A DNA stretch of 64,000 nt, from positions 18,035,510 to 18,099,509 of the forward strand of contig OY783199.1 in the NCBI GenBank assembly GCA_963678675.1. The letters are read 5' to 3'. A program made the position numbers and the translations under genes. How positions within the stretch are numbered: position 1 is the first letter of the stretch; each line of letters starts with the position of its first letter. This DNA is from Xiphydria camelus. Taxonomy: Eukaryota > Arthropoda > Insecta > Hymenoptera > Xiphydriidae. The notes under the pieces are model-generated. The model ran no database searches, had not been told where the DNA came from, and saw only the letters and a list, made by a program, of their open reading frames with translations. Below are positions 1-18,186 of the stretch, piece by piece.

Positions 1-853
1 GCATTCAGATGGCGACATTGCACCATCAAACAGCTACCCTTGCAATCACCGATCGTAGCTTGCGGCCTGGGCCGTCTCTACAACAAGGAATCCGTATTGG
101 AGGGTCTCCTCGATCGCGCCATGCTGCCCGAAACGGCGCAGCACATCAAGGGCCTGAAGGACGTCAAAGATCTGAATTTGACGCCAAACCCGGTGTACAT
201 TGCTGGGAAAGCTGAAAAGGGAGGCTGCTACACCGACGGAGGAAAGAGCCCCTACATTTGTCCGGTCATCGGATTGGAAATGAACGGAAAGTACAAGTTC
301 TGTTTCCTGTGGACTTGCGGTTGCGTGATGAGCGAGCGCGCCCTTAAAGAAGTAAAGACCCCGGTAAGTCGATAAATAAAATTAGAAGGCTTTGAGCTTT
401 CGCGACGCAAAATCAGGTTTGAGCGCCATTCGAATCTCTTCTCGTTTTTTTCAGGTATGCCACAAGTGTCAGAAGGCGTTCGAGCAAACCGACGTCATCG
501 TGATGAATGCCGAAAATGAAGATCTAGAACGGATGAAGGAGAATTTGACGATTCGAAAGGTAGCGAAGAAGACCAAGAGGAAAAAGGGCGAGGACGAAGA
601 ACGTCCTGCCGATTCGGAGAAGGACGATGCCGGGAAGAAGAAAATTAAGAAGGAAGAAAAGGCGGGGCCGAGCCGAACGTCCGGCAAAAAGTCGGATGCA
701 GAGGATCCCGCGTACAAGAAGGCTAAGGAGGATTACAGCGTGGCCAAGGACCCTAAGGCGACGGAAGTCTTTAAGAGCCTCTTTACTTCCCACAAATCGG
801 CGTCAGAGCAAACGAGAGCCCACTGGGTCACGTACAACCCTTTCTACAATTAA
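1..853 (+). CDS. RTF2: RTF2 (replication termination factor 2), 5'-truncated by window edge
   Basis: Two exons are visible: 1-363 and 455-853, joined in phase 0 across a 91-bp intron with gtaagt donor and tttttcag acceptor; the stop is TAA at 851-853. The reading frame is open back to base 1, so the first exons lie outside the window. The protein shows the Rtf2 hallmarks: PIVACGLGRLYNKES, then ICPVIGLEMNGKYKFCFLWT followed by CGC...SERALKE and VCHKCQKAF, which together form the RING-like zinc-binding fold. A Lys/Glu-rich linker and the conserved C-terminal KSLFTSHKSA and HWVTYNPFYN end follow. In other eukaryotes RTF2 acts in the nucleus at replication forks; vertebrate RTF2 is removed by DDI1/2 to allow fork restart. 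An AATAAA at 1071-1076 could be its poly(A) signal. It is convergent with MBTPS1. Confidence 0.93.
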
Positions 854-1753
854 TTCGAATGTGTCCCGCCCCCGACGAATCGCGTTATCCGTTTACAATT
901 ACCCTTCTCCTGTTTCCGAATCGAGATAATTGCAAACCGATAATTCGATCGAAACATCCGAAGTATTCCGATAAAATACGAAATAATTATAATTTGGTGT
1001 TAAAATTTCACGTACAACATTCGTAAAAGGACGACGACCATTTCTATTTAGACTGTATATAGATATCACGAATAAATTTATTTACAGATTCCATTTAAAA
1101 GTCAATTCCACTCTACCTCGCATTTATTCCTCTCTAATTAGTTCGTGTCGTATACTTATTTTGATTTTTGTCACAGCCTACTTTTAGAAAGCTGTGGCAC
1201 GTACAAGACTTGTGCTGATACCTTTTTTTCAGTTAAATTTGCACGAAAGAATCTCGAAAGTCGTAGTAGAAAATCTCGACCCAAAAAAGTGAACGTACTT
1301 TGATCGCTGTGCACGGGTATGCGTGAAAATGAATCGTCGTTTTAAGTAAAACTTTATCGTCGACATTAAAAGAAAGGTGGTAAGTACTTCGGCGCAACTT
1401 TGATTGCAAAGAGACCACCACATTCCAAAGATCGAGTACATCTCGTCCGACACGCTTTCAGCGTAATATACATGATTTGTAAGGCCTTGTTAAGGCACGT
1501 TATAATCGCTCATCATACGGACGATACTCGTCTCGCTAAAGACAAAAGTTATCCGAAATATTCAACAAAGCGTTCGATCAAAAAATCTCGCTGATATCGG
1601 CTGTCGCTCGAGTCGTGCGAGCCGACATCAATTGAGGATATCTCGGGTACGCGCGATTTAATCACGCCGAGTATCAATCTTGCGCGCAGTTTCGAGTTAC
1701 GAGATGATATTTACCGTATTCGCGCCGTCGATAACGAATCAAGAGCACCTCGC
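854..1753. other. Convergent 3' flanks of RTF2 and MBTPS1
   Basis: No coding region is supported in these 900 bases. AT-rich sequence with a candidate AATAAA at 1071-1076 fits the 3' UTR of RTF2. The right half probably holds the 3' UTR of MBTPS1 on the other strand. I see no element with clear terminal repeats here. Confidence 0.5.
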
Positions 1754-7624
<5,871 letters not shown>

Positions 7625-8551
7625 ACTACTTGTACCTATCGACAGAATATTTTGACAGAATTGATGACTGCCTTGGATTTATGGTAAAACGATGAAACGC
7701 TTTTAAATAGAAAATATATATATAATCGTGCTTACTCGTCAAACTCCGTTTCCCTCACATCATAACCGCAATTCAGCCAGAGACGGGCGGACCACGTCAA
7801 CGTATACATTTGCATAAACAAGCTTCTCCGGATTTTGAAGTTTCACCGCAGCGGAAATTCGGCAATCTTTCGGACACTCAAGTCCACATTTTTTTCACTG
7901 ATTTCAAACTGTAAACAAATTATGAACAAGAAAAACAAATAGACGGCGTAATAGAGTACTCGCGCTGCCAGAAATGTCATTTACCAAATGATCGGAAAAA
8001 GCAGCTGTCGGAGCGATTTAGCAGTGTCTCAGCGCGTTGAATATACATCCTCAAAATTCGATCGTAACGTCGTCGGTACGCGTGTGAGTTTGTTGACACG
8101 GCTGGAATTTTATCCAGTGTGAAAAAAGTGTGCTGAGTGTTGAATGATATTTTAACTTAACCTCATTTTTTACCTGCGTCATCGTCATCGAGCGTCGGTG
8201 CTCGTCATTTCGTCCTTGCTCATCCGTGGCTCCGAGTTATTCGGTACGTATCTATTTGTTTAACGCTGTTTATCTTTCGACGTAACTATTATATAGATAT
8301 TTATCGTTTTGCAATGAATGATGATATCTGTCAAGAAGGCGGGAGAACTGTCACAAATAATTTTAGAGGGAGAACATTCTCTCTTTCGCTGTTACATTTT
8401 TTTTCTAAATTTTTTCTAACGCTCCTTCGACTTGTAGTTTGGCGCTCAGAATCTTTCAAAATAGTCTTTAATGTCGACATTATGTAGCAAAGAAACATTA
8501 TCAAACGTACATGTAATGATAAGACTGTAAAAATTGAAGTATTATTACGAT
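7625..8551. promoter_or_regulatory. Shared upstream region of divergent MBTPS1 and GTF3C3
   Basis: The start codons of MBTPS1 (7624, minus) and GTF3C3 (9393, plus) face away from each other. The 0.6 kb next to MBTPS1 (to about 8240) is free of repeats and has mixed base composition. A possible 5'-UTR donor (gtacgtat) follows at about 8243, so GTF3C3 may have a non-coding first exon here. This is inference from gene arrangement; no specific promoter motif was identified. Confidence 0.35.
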
Positions 8552-9234
8552 CCCTATTGAAAAAGTATCATAGATTCTCATAGAAAACTTGCAAAATCCC
8601 CATAGAATTCCCATGGGAATTTGATGTGCCTTGGACACAGCAATTTCTAATACCCTCTCATAAAAATCTGAGAGAGAATGAATGAACAAATTCTGTGTAA
8701 GTATCTGTAGAAACAAATAAAATTTTGCAAGGTTCTATTAGTAATTACAAACAGAACAGCGTGGTACAGGTCTTTATTATCTTTATGGGGTTTTACTTGC
8801 TCTTACAGATGCATATAAAATTCGGTATAAATCCCTATTCATCATCTTAGATACATATGAGGAGCTATCTTTCAAAACACAGTTTTTGAGCAAAACCTTG
8901 TCTTTAGTAAATCCTAATTATTTCTTAATAACTTTTATTTGGGTGTAGATTTTTAAATTTTGCTGGATTCTTTATGGCACTTTTAATGCTACATATTTTC
9001 ACCTGCCAAAATTAGATATTGCAATTTGTAATTTTAGAACAAGTAATTAGGATTTACTGAAAACAAGGTTTTGTTCCAAAACTGCGTTTTGAAAGATAGC
9101 TCCTCATTATATAGAATCCAATGCATTCCTGTTCGTCCTTCTCAAACTTTTCTGATGGATATCTGGAATTGCTGTGTCAGAAGGACATCAGATTCCCATA
9201 GAAATTGTCTATCTATGGGATCTTTTCAATAGGG
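8552..9234. mobile_element. MITE family B, copy 1, with a second element nested inside
   Basis: The left end CCCTATTGAAAAAGTATCAT and the right end (…GATCTTTTCAATAGGG) are inverted repeats. Both ends carry the family motif of cccatag runs followed by GACACAGCAATT or its complement. Other copies are at 12403-12850, 19820-20520 and 37294-37750. This copy is longer because a separate palindromic element (8857-9107) has inserted into it. It lies just upstream of the GTF3C3 start codon. Confidence 0.8.
8857..9107. mobile_element. Palindromic element nested in MITE B
   Basis: Terminal inverted repeats of about 65 bp: the left arm starts ATGAGGAGCTATCTTTCAAA and the right arm ends with the near-exact complement ...GATAGCTCCTCAT. 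It splits the host sequence, which in other B copies runs uninterrupted as atacacatagaatcc. No coding capacity. Confidence 0.75.
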
Positions 9235-9392
9235 ATAGCATGTACGCAGAATGACCGACCCGACGACTTAGAGGAAGTCTTCCAGCTGAATCTTAAAGCA
9301 GACAGTTCCCAGTTATTCTGACGAGTCTAACGAACTCTATCCAAGTCAAAGCAGATTTACGAAAAAGGGACACACGGAGTGACGCCATCAAG

Positions 9393-12352
9393 ATGGACTC
9401 AAAGAAGATACTACCAGAGACGGAACAGCCGTCCTCGTCGTCTTCCGTGCTAATAGAGCAAGATACGGCTTTAGCGCCAGTAATAATAGAAGAACTAGAC
9501 GAAAATGCCATTACCTCGATGGACGTGGACATGGGAGAATTTATAGAAGCGGTAGCTCTGAAGGTCCATGAAATAACGGACGAAGTCCCCGCTACTCGCG
9601 TTAGTTCGCCGGATGACGCAGGGGAGCAAGATATGCTTCCCGCGGACGAGGAGGATCGATTGACGAAACAATTTTTAAACGGAGAATTGACGTTCTCCGA
9701 GTACTCCATACGAATGGATAGCAATATCGATCCAGACGTAGCGGAAACGGAGACTTGTAGGTGGGTTTCGATGATCCGCCGCACGGCCGCGTCCGACATT
9801 CCGTCACACGTTGTCCTGGTTTCAGAAAGATCTTTGACAACGAATCCGCAGCGGCGGCGACAGCGGCGGCTAAGAAAATCGACACTCGCAAGGCGCAAAA
9901 GCCCTCGAGCGTACCGCAGACACGGCAGAGAATTCGCAGGCGAAGGACTCTTCCGCCGGTTCTGCAGGGTCTCATGGGGGAGGCAAATCTGCGGTTCGCG
10001 AGGGGCGAGATCGAGCTTGCCGCGCAAATATGTATGGAGATTATCAGGCAAGTTGCGAATCGAGTTGGCTGCCTGCATCTTGACGACGGACGACCGGAAT
10101 CTAAAGCGTCTCGTACATTCGCAGACAAGTACCAAGCGCCGCGGAACCTTTCCAGACGTTGGCCATGATCTACGAGAACGATCAGCCGGAGAAATCGCTA
10201 CAATTCGCACTGATCGCAGCCCACTTGAGTCCGCGAGACGCCGACCAGTGGATCAGGTTGGCTAACATATCCCTGGAATCGGGAAACGTTAAGCAAGCCG
10301 TCACGTGTTATTCCAAGGCAATTCAAGCGAATCCAAAGGACGAGGAGCTGTATCGAACGCGAGCGAAGCTGCAGGAACAGCTCGGCGACAAGCGAGCCTT
10401 CCTCAAGGGGTACACGAAGCTGCTGCATCACTTGGAGCCGGTCGACGGGGAGAGCGTGCTCAAATACGCGAAATTCCTCGCGAAACGCTACATGCAGGAG
10501 AACAACAACGAGCAAGCGCTGGAAGCGATGGAACACATATTCCTCAAATGCCCGCAACTGGTCACCCTGGAAGAAGTGAACGTCGTGACGGAGTTGCTCA
10601 TAGCGTTGAAGCAATTTCACAAATGCCTCGCTATACTCGCGCGGTACACCAGCATATGCGTCGATTACGGGAAAGCCGGTGATTCGAAGGAGAATTTACA
10701 AGGGAAGACTACCGCGGACGGGGAGAGTCGGGAAGAGGGAAATAGCGAGACGGAGGTCCAGGTTGAGCGGGAAATCGTGTGGTGCGAGGTCCCGAACGAC
10801 GTCGTCGTTGACCTGAAGGCCAAGTTCTTGGTGTGCCTCGTTGAACTGGAGAAAATCGAGATTGCCGATAAATTGCTGCCAAAGTTATACCTCGAGGAAG
10901 ACCCGGAAGTGTCCGGGGACCTCTTCCTGGACGTCGCCGAGGCTCTGATGAACAAGAACAAGTTTCAGCGGGCGCTCACCCTTTTGGAGCCGCTGGTCAA
11001 GAGCGAGAACTTCAGCTTAGCGGCCGTCTGGCTGAGACACGCCGAATGCTGGGTCGGCTGCAAAGACCTGAGGAAAGCGATGCACTCGTACGAAATCGTC
11101 AGGGAGCTCTCCCCCCAGCACTTGGAGGCGAGACTGGAGCTGGCCAAGCTGTACAAGCTCAAGGGGCAGCTCGACAAAGCGATCGACGTGCTCAGGCAGG
11201 ATCCCGAGATCGATATTTTAGACCCCGGAGTCATTTATCGGCGGACGTTGCTGCTGTTCAAAGTGAAGCGGTACAACGAATTCTTTCAATCCGGTCTGCT
11301 GCTCTTCTCGAGACACTGCGTGCCTCTGCGATCGCGATCGGAATTGACGGCCCTGACCAGGGCCACCGGCGTGCGCCAACGACTGGACGCCCTGCAGCTG
11401 TACCGTTTGTCGCTCGGCGATACGCTGGAGGACGAGAACGCGCCGACGTTCTCCAAGCAGAACGAACCGAGCGTCGGAGACGAGTTTCTCTTGCTGCTGC
11501 GCATGTGTCGATTGGCCTGCAAGCAGAAGAGGTACGGATTACTGCAGAGGATATGCTTCACTGCGTTGACGTCGAAGAGATTCGAGGGAAAGAACGCTCA
11601 CGTCATGTTCCTCTGCTTGGTGTCCTGCGTTCACAACAACGACTCCTACTACGGATACAACGTGGTGCGAGAGTTGGTGCGGGTTTGCAGGAGGTCCAAC
11701 TCTTGGAACCTGTTGAACGTGGTGATACAGAGAGCGGAGGACTGCAGGCACAATCGATTTATAATGCGCTTGCTCGGGAGGGAGGACGCGTTTTCGTACC
11801 AGCACGTTCTCCACGCGAACAACTGTCTCGTTTCCGGGACGTACAAGTACGCGCTCAACGACTACGTATCCCTCTTCAAAGTCGGCCCGAGTGCGCTGTT
11901 AGCGCTGCTGATCGCAGTCACGCTCGTGCAAATGGCATGCCAAAAGTTTTCCGCGAAGAAAAATCTCCTCGTGATTCAAGGTAAACGCGATTGGTGAAAC
12001 AGAGCGCGCCGAATCGACTTGCTCGCCTTTACGGACGGCCCTGATAAGATGGCAAACGTTTATCCTTTTAGCTCTTGCTTTCCTGAAGAAGTATTCGGAG
12101 TTGCGCGGCAGGGGTGGCGAACAGGAAGCCAATTATAACACGGCACGAGCATTCCACCAACTTGGATTGCTGTCGGCGGCCGTTCACTACTACGGACTGG
12201 TTCTCGAATCGCCAGTCCCGGATTTAGTCAAAGAGCATTCGGATCTTTTGGATTTGAAGAGAGAGGCTGCCTTCAATTTACATCTAATTTATCAGCAAAC
12301 GGAAAGCGAAAATATCGCTAGGATGTATCTCGAAAAATATATTACCATCTGA
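9393..12352 (+). CDS. GTF3C3: General transcription factor 3C polypeptide 3 (TFIIIC TPR subunit)
   Basis: Four coding exons: 9393-9760, 9826-10047, 10125-11980, 12072-12352, about 908 residues (human 886). The N-terminus is acidic, then a basic RQRIRRRRTLPPVL stretch enters the TPR array at LMGEANLRFARGEIELAAQI. Strongly conserved blocks follow: EPFQTLAMIYE, KSLQFALIAAHLSPRD, GDLFLDVAEALM and AVWLRHAECW. The conserved C-terminal repeats (ARAFHQLGLLSAAVHYYGLV, FNLHLIYQQTES) complete it. In the nucleus this subunit of TFIIIC helps bind tRNA-gene A and B boxes and recruit TFIIIB for RNA polymerase III. Intron 2 (10048-10124) begins cag|GCAAGT, a GC-AG intron: only this donor restores the conserved MEIIRQVPSAAEPF junction. 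The start is the first ATG of the long open frame. Confidence 0.95.
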
Positions 12353-12402
12353 TAAGAGTTATCCCGTCGTCTATTCATTTCAACCCTCCAACTGATTATC
12401 CG

Positions 12403-12850
12403 TTCCTATTGAAAAGATCCCATAGATTCTCGTAGGCAATTTCTACAGAAATCTGATGCGCTTTTGACACAGCAATTCCCGATATCAGCTAGATAAATTT
12501 AAGAAAGACGAATAGACATTTATCGGATTCTATGTGTATCCGAGGTGATAAATAGAGATTTACCGAACTTTATGTGTATCCGTAGGAACAAGTAAAATCT
12601 CATAAAGATAATACAGATCTGTAAACGCTGTTCTGTTTGTTATTACTAATAGAATCTTACAAGATTTTATTTGTTTTTACAAATGTACATGGAATCCAAT
12701 AAATTCCTATTCATCCCTCGCAGATTTTTACTAGTGGGTATCCGGAATTGCTGTATCAAAAGTACATCAAATTCCCATAGAGTTTTTATAGAATTTTTAC
12801 AATTTTTATATGAGAATCTATGAAAATCTATGATATTATTTCAATAGGAA
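12403..12850. mobile_element. MITE family B, copy 2
   Basis: About 448 bp, starting TTCCTATTGAAAAGATCCCA and ending with the complementary ...TTTCAATAGGAA. Internal GACACAGCAATTCC and its complement GGAATTGCTGT frame a core that is itself self-complementary. It fills most of the 746-bp gap between GTF3C3 and LIG4. No coding region. Confidence 0.8.
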
Positions 12851-13098
12851 CAGCGTCTAAATTCTCATCGTTATTTAAAGTTCGTCTCGTAATATTTACG
12901 ATGGCATACGATAAAAGTCAGTTGACTGTTTCTTTTACGAATTGGTGGGTTGCGTCAAATAAAAAAAATTTACGCTTTCCCGAACCTTTCTTTTTACCCT
13001 TCCTTTATCAGACGCGTAACTGCATTTACATGCAAATAAATGACTTCGCTAAGGCGATGTAATTGAATAAAACTGGTCGCAGGTTTTCTGAAACTTGA

Positions 13099-16000
13099 AT
13101 GCCTTCTACCACTTTGGTTTCCAGTACCATGCAGTCTGCAACGTTGGTGGCCGCGATTAAATTTAAGGTTTTCTGCGAAGTATGCGAAAAAGTTGCAACG
13201 GTACCGGTTAAAAGAAAATCGGAGATATTACGCAAGTTCATAGACTCGTGCCGAGAGTTGGGAAAGAAACTGAAAAACAAGAATCCGGAAGCTGTAAGTG
13301 TTAGAAAATCTATCAAAGACGATTAAATCGCATTGCGATAAATATGCTAGTTTTTGAAATCAATATTTTAGGACATATCACTGTTTCCCGTACTGAGACT
13401 TCTTCTGCCGGAATTGGAGCGCGACCGTGGACCATATGGACTGAAAGAGACGTCATTAGGCCAGTTATGCGTGCGAGTCTTTTGCCTTGGCAAGAAAAGT
13501 AGTATCGCCAACAAATTGATGAATTACAAGTAACGTATATCCGTAAAAAATGCGCGCGCGTATTCCCCTGTAGCGTGCAATAAGTTTATTTTATATTCCA
13601 AGAGCCCCTGCATCATCGAAAAGTACGGCAAGAGATTTTGCGGATACGGCATACGAGATACTCCGACCACTACTTCGGAAGGACGATAGTGTCCTGACGC
13701 TCGAGCACATCAATTCGTTCCTCGACACCATCGCCAAGAGCCATGCCGCTAATCGCAGCAAGGATCAGGAATTCAAAACGCTCGTAAATGAAATGAACGC
13801 ATTCGAGCTAAAGTGGCTCCTCCGAATTATCCTGAAAGACTTGAGACTCGGTTTGGGACATAATAAGATATTTAACGGTTCGTTCGAAGTCATCATTCGT
13901 CGATCGCTTCGCTGATTCCCTCGCGCCGAAATTATTCGAAACATCTTTGAAATCGAATTTCTAGCTTATCACCCGGATGCACAGGGATTGTTCGAGGTGA
14001 CAGGTTGTCTTCGTAAGGTTGGCGATAAATTGACAGATCCCGACGTCAGAATACGATACGGGATCGAGGTCTTTTCCCATTTCAAACCCATGCTGCTGGA
14101 GAAATGCAAAATTGAGGATGCGAGTCAACTGTTTCATGGCGTTAAATTAGAGTACTTTCTTCAAACCAAATACGACGGTGAAAGATCTCAAATACACATG
14201 AAGGATGGGATGTTTAAGTATTTCACTCGAAACGGTTATGACATTACGCACAATGATAGCTATGGGGAAAGTAGACTTTCAGGTATAACACAAAGCCTTT
14301 CAATGTTGATAGAATACCCATCTGAAAAAAAAACCCGGAACTGTTGAATCTCACTCACCATTATCTGCCGTATTCTATATCGACTGCATTCTGCGCAGTA
14401 ATAATTTGCCGTGGTTTATCCAGGAATTAAATTCGTTAACGGGGGAATTTTCAGGAGGATTGCTGACCAGCAGAATATCCCGACTCTTGAATCCGGAATG
14501 CCGCTCCATAATTCTCGACGGGGAGCTCATGGGCTGGCACAAGGAAAAGAAAAGATTTGGGTCGAAAGGCATGAGCTTCGACGTGAAAAAACTAACGCCA
14601 AACTCATCGCACCAACCGTGCTTCGTCGCGTTTGATATCATTATGTACAATGACAAGCTGCTCGTTGATTTGGCCCTCAAAGATAGACTGAGTATCCTGG
14701 AAACGGCATTCGAAGAAGAGGAGGGTATTTTCGTAAGGGGCACAACAACGACTATTACCGATTGGTAAAGGATGCATTAGTAATTTTTTTATAACGCTCA
14801 ACGAACGATCTTATCGTCAACGACGTGCTTCTAATATTTTTTTCCTTAACAAAGCGAGGAGCTTCTGACAAAATTTAACGAAAGCTTGCAAAATTGCGAG
14901 GAGGGAATCGTGGTGAAGCGATCGGATGCAATCTATAAACCAAACGTTCGAACGGGAAGTGGGTACTACAAGATCAAAGCCGAGGTGAGATCACCGCGAA
15001 AATCCTCAGAGCAGGCCTCACAGTGTGTCTCTATTTACACTAAAAGTGCTCTATTTTAGCACCATATTGTAAAATGTCCCTAAAGAAGTCTTTTAAATCG
15101 TCACCGAGACATCACTTTACGACTTTTACACATGACTCATCTCGAAGATATTTTTCAATGGTAAAAGTAGTTCAAACGTGGATTATAGGACGCCTTAAAA
15201 ACGTCTGTCAGCTCTGTATTATCTGTGATATTCTTACATTCACATGAAGTTGAAATATGTTTAACTATTATCAACTGAGTTGATCTCATTCGTACTAATG
15301 GTATAAAGCACGATTTGATATTGTTATAAAATATATAAAATATAATTTACATTAAAATTTACATTAGCTATGAGCTTTTCACTCATACTTGTATAATAAT
15401 TTTTTGAAAATTAGATTTTTATCTACGACAAAGTCTCATATCGTTGTAAGCCAAAAGTTCATAAATAACGAGATAATAGTGATTGAAGTTTCTTTCCTGA
15501 CGCGTAAGTTTAGCCTCATGTGGTATATAATAATTATTTTTGTTGTCAAGTTTTTTTTTGTATTACTAGTGTACCTTTAGTTCCGTTATTTTATGTTTCT
15601 GTTAAATGTACAAGTTATGTTTAAACTAAACTACATCAAACTACTCTAAAGAAAGAAAGTAGAGGAAACGTATATTATACAAACAAGTCTAAAAATAAGA
15701 TCAACTTAACGCAAACTAAGTTGAACTAATTTTTAGCCCTGTTTGCATTATAGGTATACGTATCTATACTTTAAAAGATGACTACATATTTTATATTATT
15801 TTCCATGTATCCCACTTTGCCCTTATTGCGAAAAAAATATACCTACCCTATTTCCCCTAAAATAAAGTTTAGGGATGCTGTGAGGCCTGTCGGAAGTAAA
15901 ATCGCGAAATTAAATAGCGTGCTAATAAAATACAAATGTTGATCAGTATTCCGATGGCCTTATACAAGACATGGACCTCACTATTCTCGGTGGATATTAC

Positions 16001-18186
16001 GGTCAAGGAAAATGTAGAGGTACGATACGGAGTTTTCTCACGGGAGTCGCGCATCCACCGAGTAAAAGCGGTGAAGATCCAACCGAGTTCCATGCCTTCG
16101 TATCGGTGAGCTCGGGCATTGGTGTCGAAAAGTTGGAGGGCATTCTGAGCAAACTCGATAAACATTGGGTCAAGCAGTGTCCCGTGGGCGTCGTACCTCC
16201 GAGGAGTCGCGCGGTACGAATTTTATAACAAATTCCCTGACGAAAAAAAATTCTACGATTTATGTGTCAATTCTACGCTAAAGTACGGAATTTGGAACAC
16301 GTTTGTAGTTTTCCACAGTATGGCGTCATATTTCGTAGTTAGCTGTTGATGAACATAGAATTCTATTATTATTATAATCAACTACATGCAATTACTTCGT
16401 CAATTGAAGTAGTCCGTAGTTTTTTTTTGTAGAAATGCATAGACTTTGAATTCTGAAACTACAAATATCTATAGCAATTTATGAAGGCCTATGGTCAATT
16501 ACGCTATACTGTGGAAAACTACAGATGTTCCAAATTCCGCGCTTTAGCGTAGAATTGACACTAGTCGGCGTAGATTGTTTTCCCCGCCAGGGTTTACTTT
16601 GAGCATTTCCATTGATAAAAGTAGCATACCATTTATAAAACCCAGCTACTTCCCGATATATGGATACGTCCAGAGAACTCCATCGTTCTGCAAGTACGCG
16701 CCACCGAGATGATACGATCCAGTTCCTATCCGACTGGATACACCCTAAGATTTCCTAGAGTCGCTGCCGTGAGGGACGACAAACCGTGGCACGGCGCTTG
16801 CACGACCACGGAACTCGGAACGTTCGTCAAGGTAAAATCCCAAGGATCTAATCCGGCATCAGTGACTACATTTCGAGTATCTTCCCGTAGGATTTAGGGG
16901 TCATACACAAACTGACAAAGCGACAGGCCACCAGCGGCGACATCGACAAGGCTCCCGCATTTAAGTTCGCCAAAGCGAAGAAGTCCGACGCAGCGGCGGC
17001 GAAGAGCCAATTATTGGGCGCGAGACAAACCGACGTCACGCGCATTACGAGGCTGATGGACGGGAAGGAGTTTTGCGTGATCAATGGGAATGAATCTTTG
17101 TCAAAACAGGACATTGAAAAAATACTACTGGAGCACGGGGCAAAAGTTGTACAGAATCCAGGAAAGAAAACCTTTGGCGTTATCGTGGGTGATCCCAATA
17201 AGGTACGCGTTATTTTATAGTACTTCAACAGATCTGATCAGATATTTCGCACGTTTAATGACGTCCGTAAAATTACAGCTGAAAGCGCGAAATGCGATAA
17301 GAAGCGGGAAGTACGACATCGTCACGGTGGACTGGCTGACCCGCGTTGTAAAGGATGAAAATTGGTCGAGTCTGGAAGACTGGTTCCCGTGGGAGCTGTT
17401 GTCTTGCCGACAATCGACCAAAGATCGCCTCGCCGTCATTTACGACGAATTTCACGATAGCTACATTCGCGATGCCGACGAAAAGGATTTAGAACGGTCG
17501 ATGACGCGAGCAGGATCGGAGGTACGAACTCTGTTAAAAATGTCTGATAGAAAATGTTAGAAAATTGTAGAAAAGATTCAAAAATACCATACAGTGAGAA
17601 GTTCTATCGTTTTTTATAATTTTCTGGATATAATTAATAAAATAATTTAATAATTTAATTTAAGATCTGTATAAGTTTTGATAGTATTTAATATGAAAAT
17701 TATAATAAATTTTGAATCATTTGTGCTATATTCTATCGTTTTCTAGCGGAAATTCTTAATAGGGAAGCGCGTACATCGAATTGTGCTGCGAAATTCGATT
17801 CGTGATCATAAATTTGTTTTCCTCTTCAGGTAAGCGAGGCGAATCTTACGTTGGATGAGTACCGTGAAGTCGACGAACAGTTATTCGAGGACGGAGTATC
17901 CCCTTTCTCGTTATTCCGAGATATGGTTGGTTATTTCGACAATCCCGTCAGTCTGGCGAAATATGAATTCCGCTTCATGGGAGGAGTCGTCAAAGAGGAC
18001 ATCGACGAGTCTGTCACGCATGTATTCGTCGATAACAGCAACGTCGGTCCTTTCGTTTCCTTCAAGCGGATCGCTCCCCGACAACGCGAGCGAGTGAAAA
18101 TCGTGAGCGATACGTGGTTAAACGAATGCTTTCGGAGCAGAAAGCTGCTTCCTTACGCGAATTGCGACGCAACGATGGAAAGCTGA
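13099..18186 (+). CDS. LIG4: DNA ligase IV
   Basis: Eleven exons: 13099-13293, 13372-13529, 13603-13877, 13965-14282, 14455-14764, 14855-14984, 15947-16213, 16646-16831, 16891-17202, 17279-17521, 17830-18186. They give about 916 residues (human 911). The N-terminal DNA-binding domain includes DFADTAYEILRPLL and WLLRIILKDLRLGLG. Nucleotidyltransferase motif I is KYDGER with adenylated Lys278; ILDGELMGW, FVAFDIIMYN, EEGIVVKRSDAIYKP and YYKIKAE supply further motifs. The OB fold ends in YPTGYTLRFPRVAAVRDDK. Two BRCT domains follow (EFCVINGNESL...; EFRFMGGVVKEDI...), with the XRCC4-binding linker between them (VSPFSLFRDMVGYFD). LIG4 seals double-strand breaks in non-homologous end joining in the nucleus. 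An in-frame ATG at 13129 is an alternative start. Introns 6, 7 and 10 carry MITEs. AATAAA at 18376-18381 may be the poly(A) signal. Confidence 0.96.
15395..15528. mobile_element. MITE family E, half copy (LIG4 intron 6)
   Basis: One end of the family E element: GAGATAATAGTGATTGAAGT, then cgtaagtttagcctcatgt. It matches ends at 30121, 33022, 44119, 48240 and 49882. The opposite terminus is not clear in this copy, and the surrounding intron (14985-15946) is otherwise featureless AT-rich DNA. Confidence 0.6.
16235..16592. mobile_element. MITE family A, copy 2 (LIG4 intron 7)
   Basis: About 358 bp starting CCCTGACGAAAAAAAATTCT and ending ...TTCCCCGCCAGGG, with roughly 80-bp inverted ends sharing GTCAATTCTACGCT and GGAATTTGGAACA with copy 1 at 6059-6411. 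It begins 22 bp after the exon 7 donor and ends 53 bp before exon 8, so it makes up most of the intron. Confidence 0.8.
17531..17764. mobile_element. MITE family D, copy 1 (LIG4 intron 10)
   Basis: About 234 bp. The left end is CTGTTAAAAATGTCTGATAG and the right end ...TTCTAGCGGAAATTCTTAAT. The inner ends share ATAGAAAAT...TTCAAAAATACCATA and its complement. Starts 9 bp after the exon 10 donor. Further copies are at 19886-20143 and 28063-28312. Confidence 0.7.

Noticed and set aside
9293..10210. A 305-codon minus-strand frame over the GTF3C3 start
   Set aside because: It is the antisense of two real exons and crosses their intron; no motif.
11046..11984. A 312-codon frame shifted inside GTF3C3 exon 3
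   Set aside because: It overlaps the conserved TPR frame, has no domain, and is Arg/Gln/Ala-rich from codon shift.
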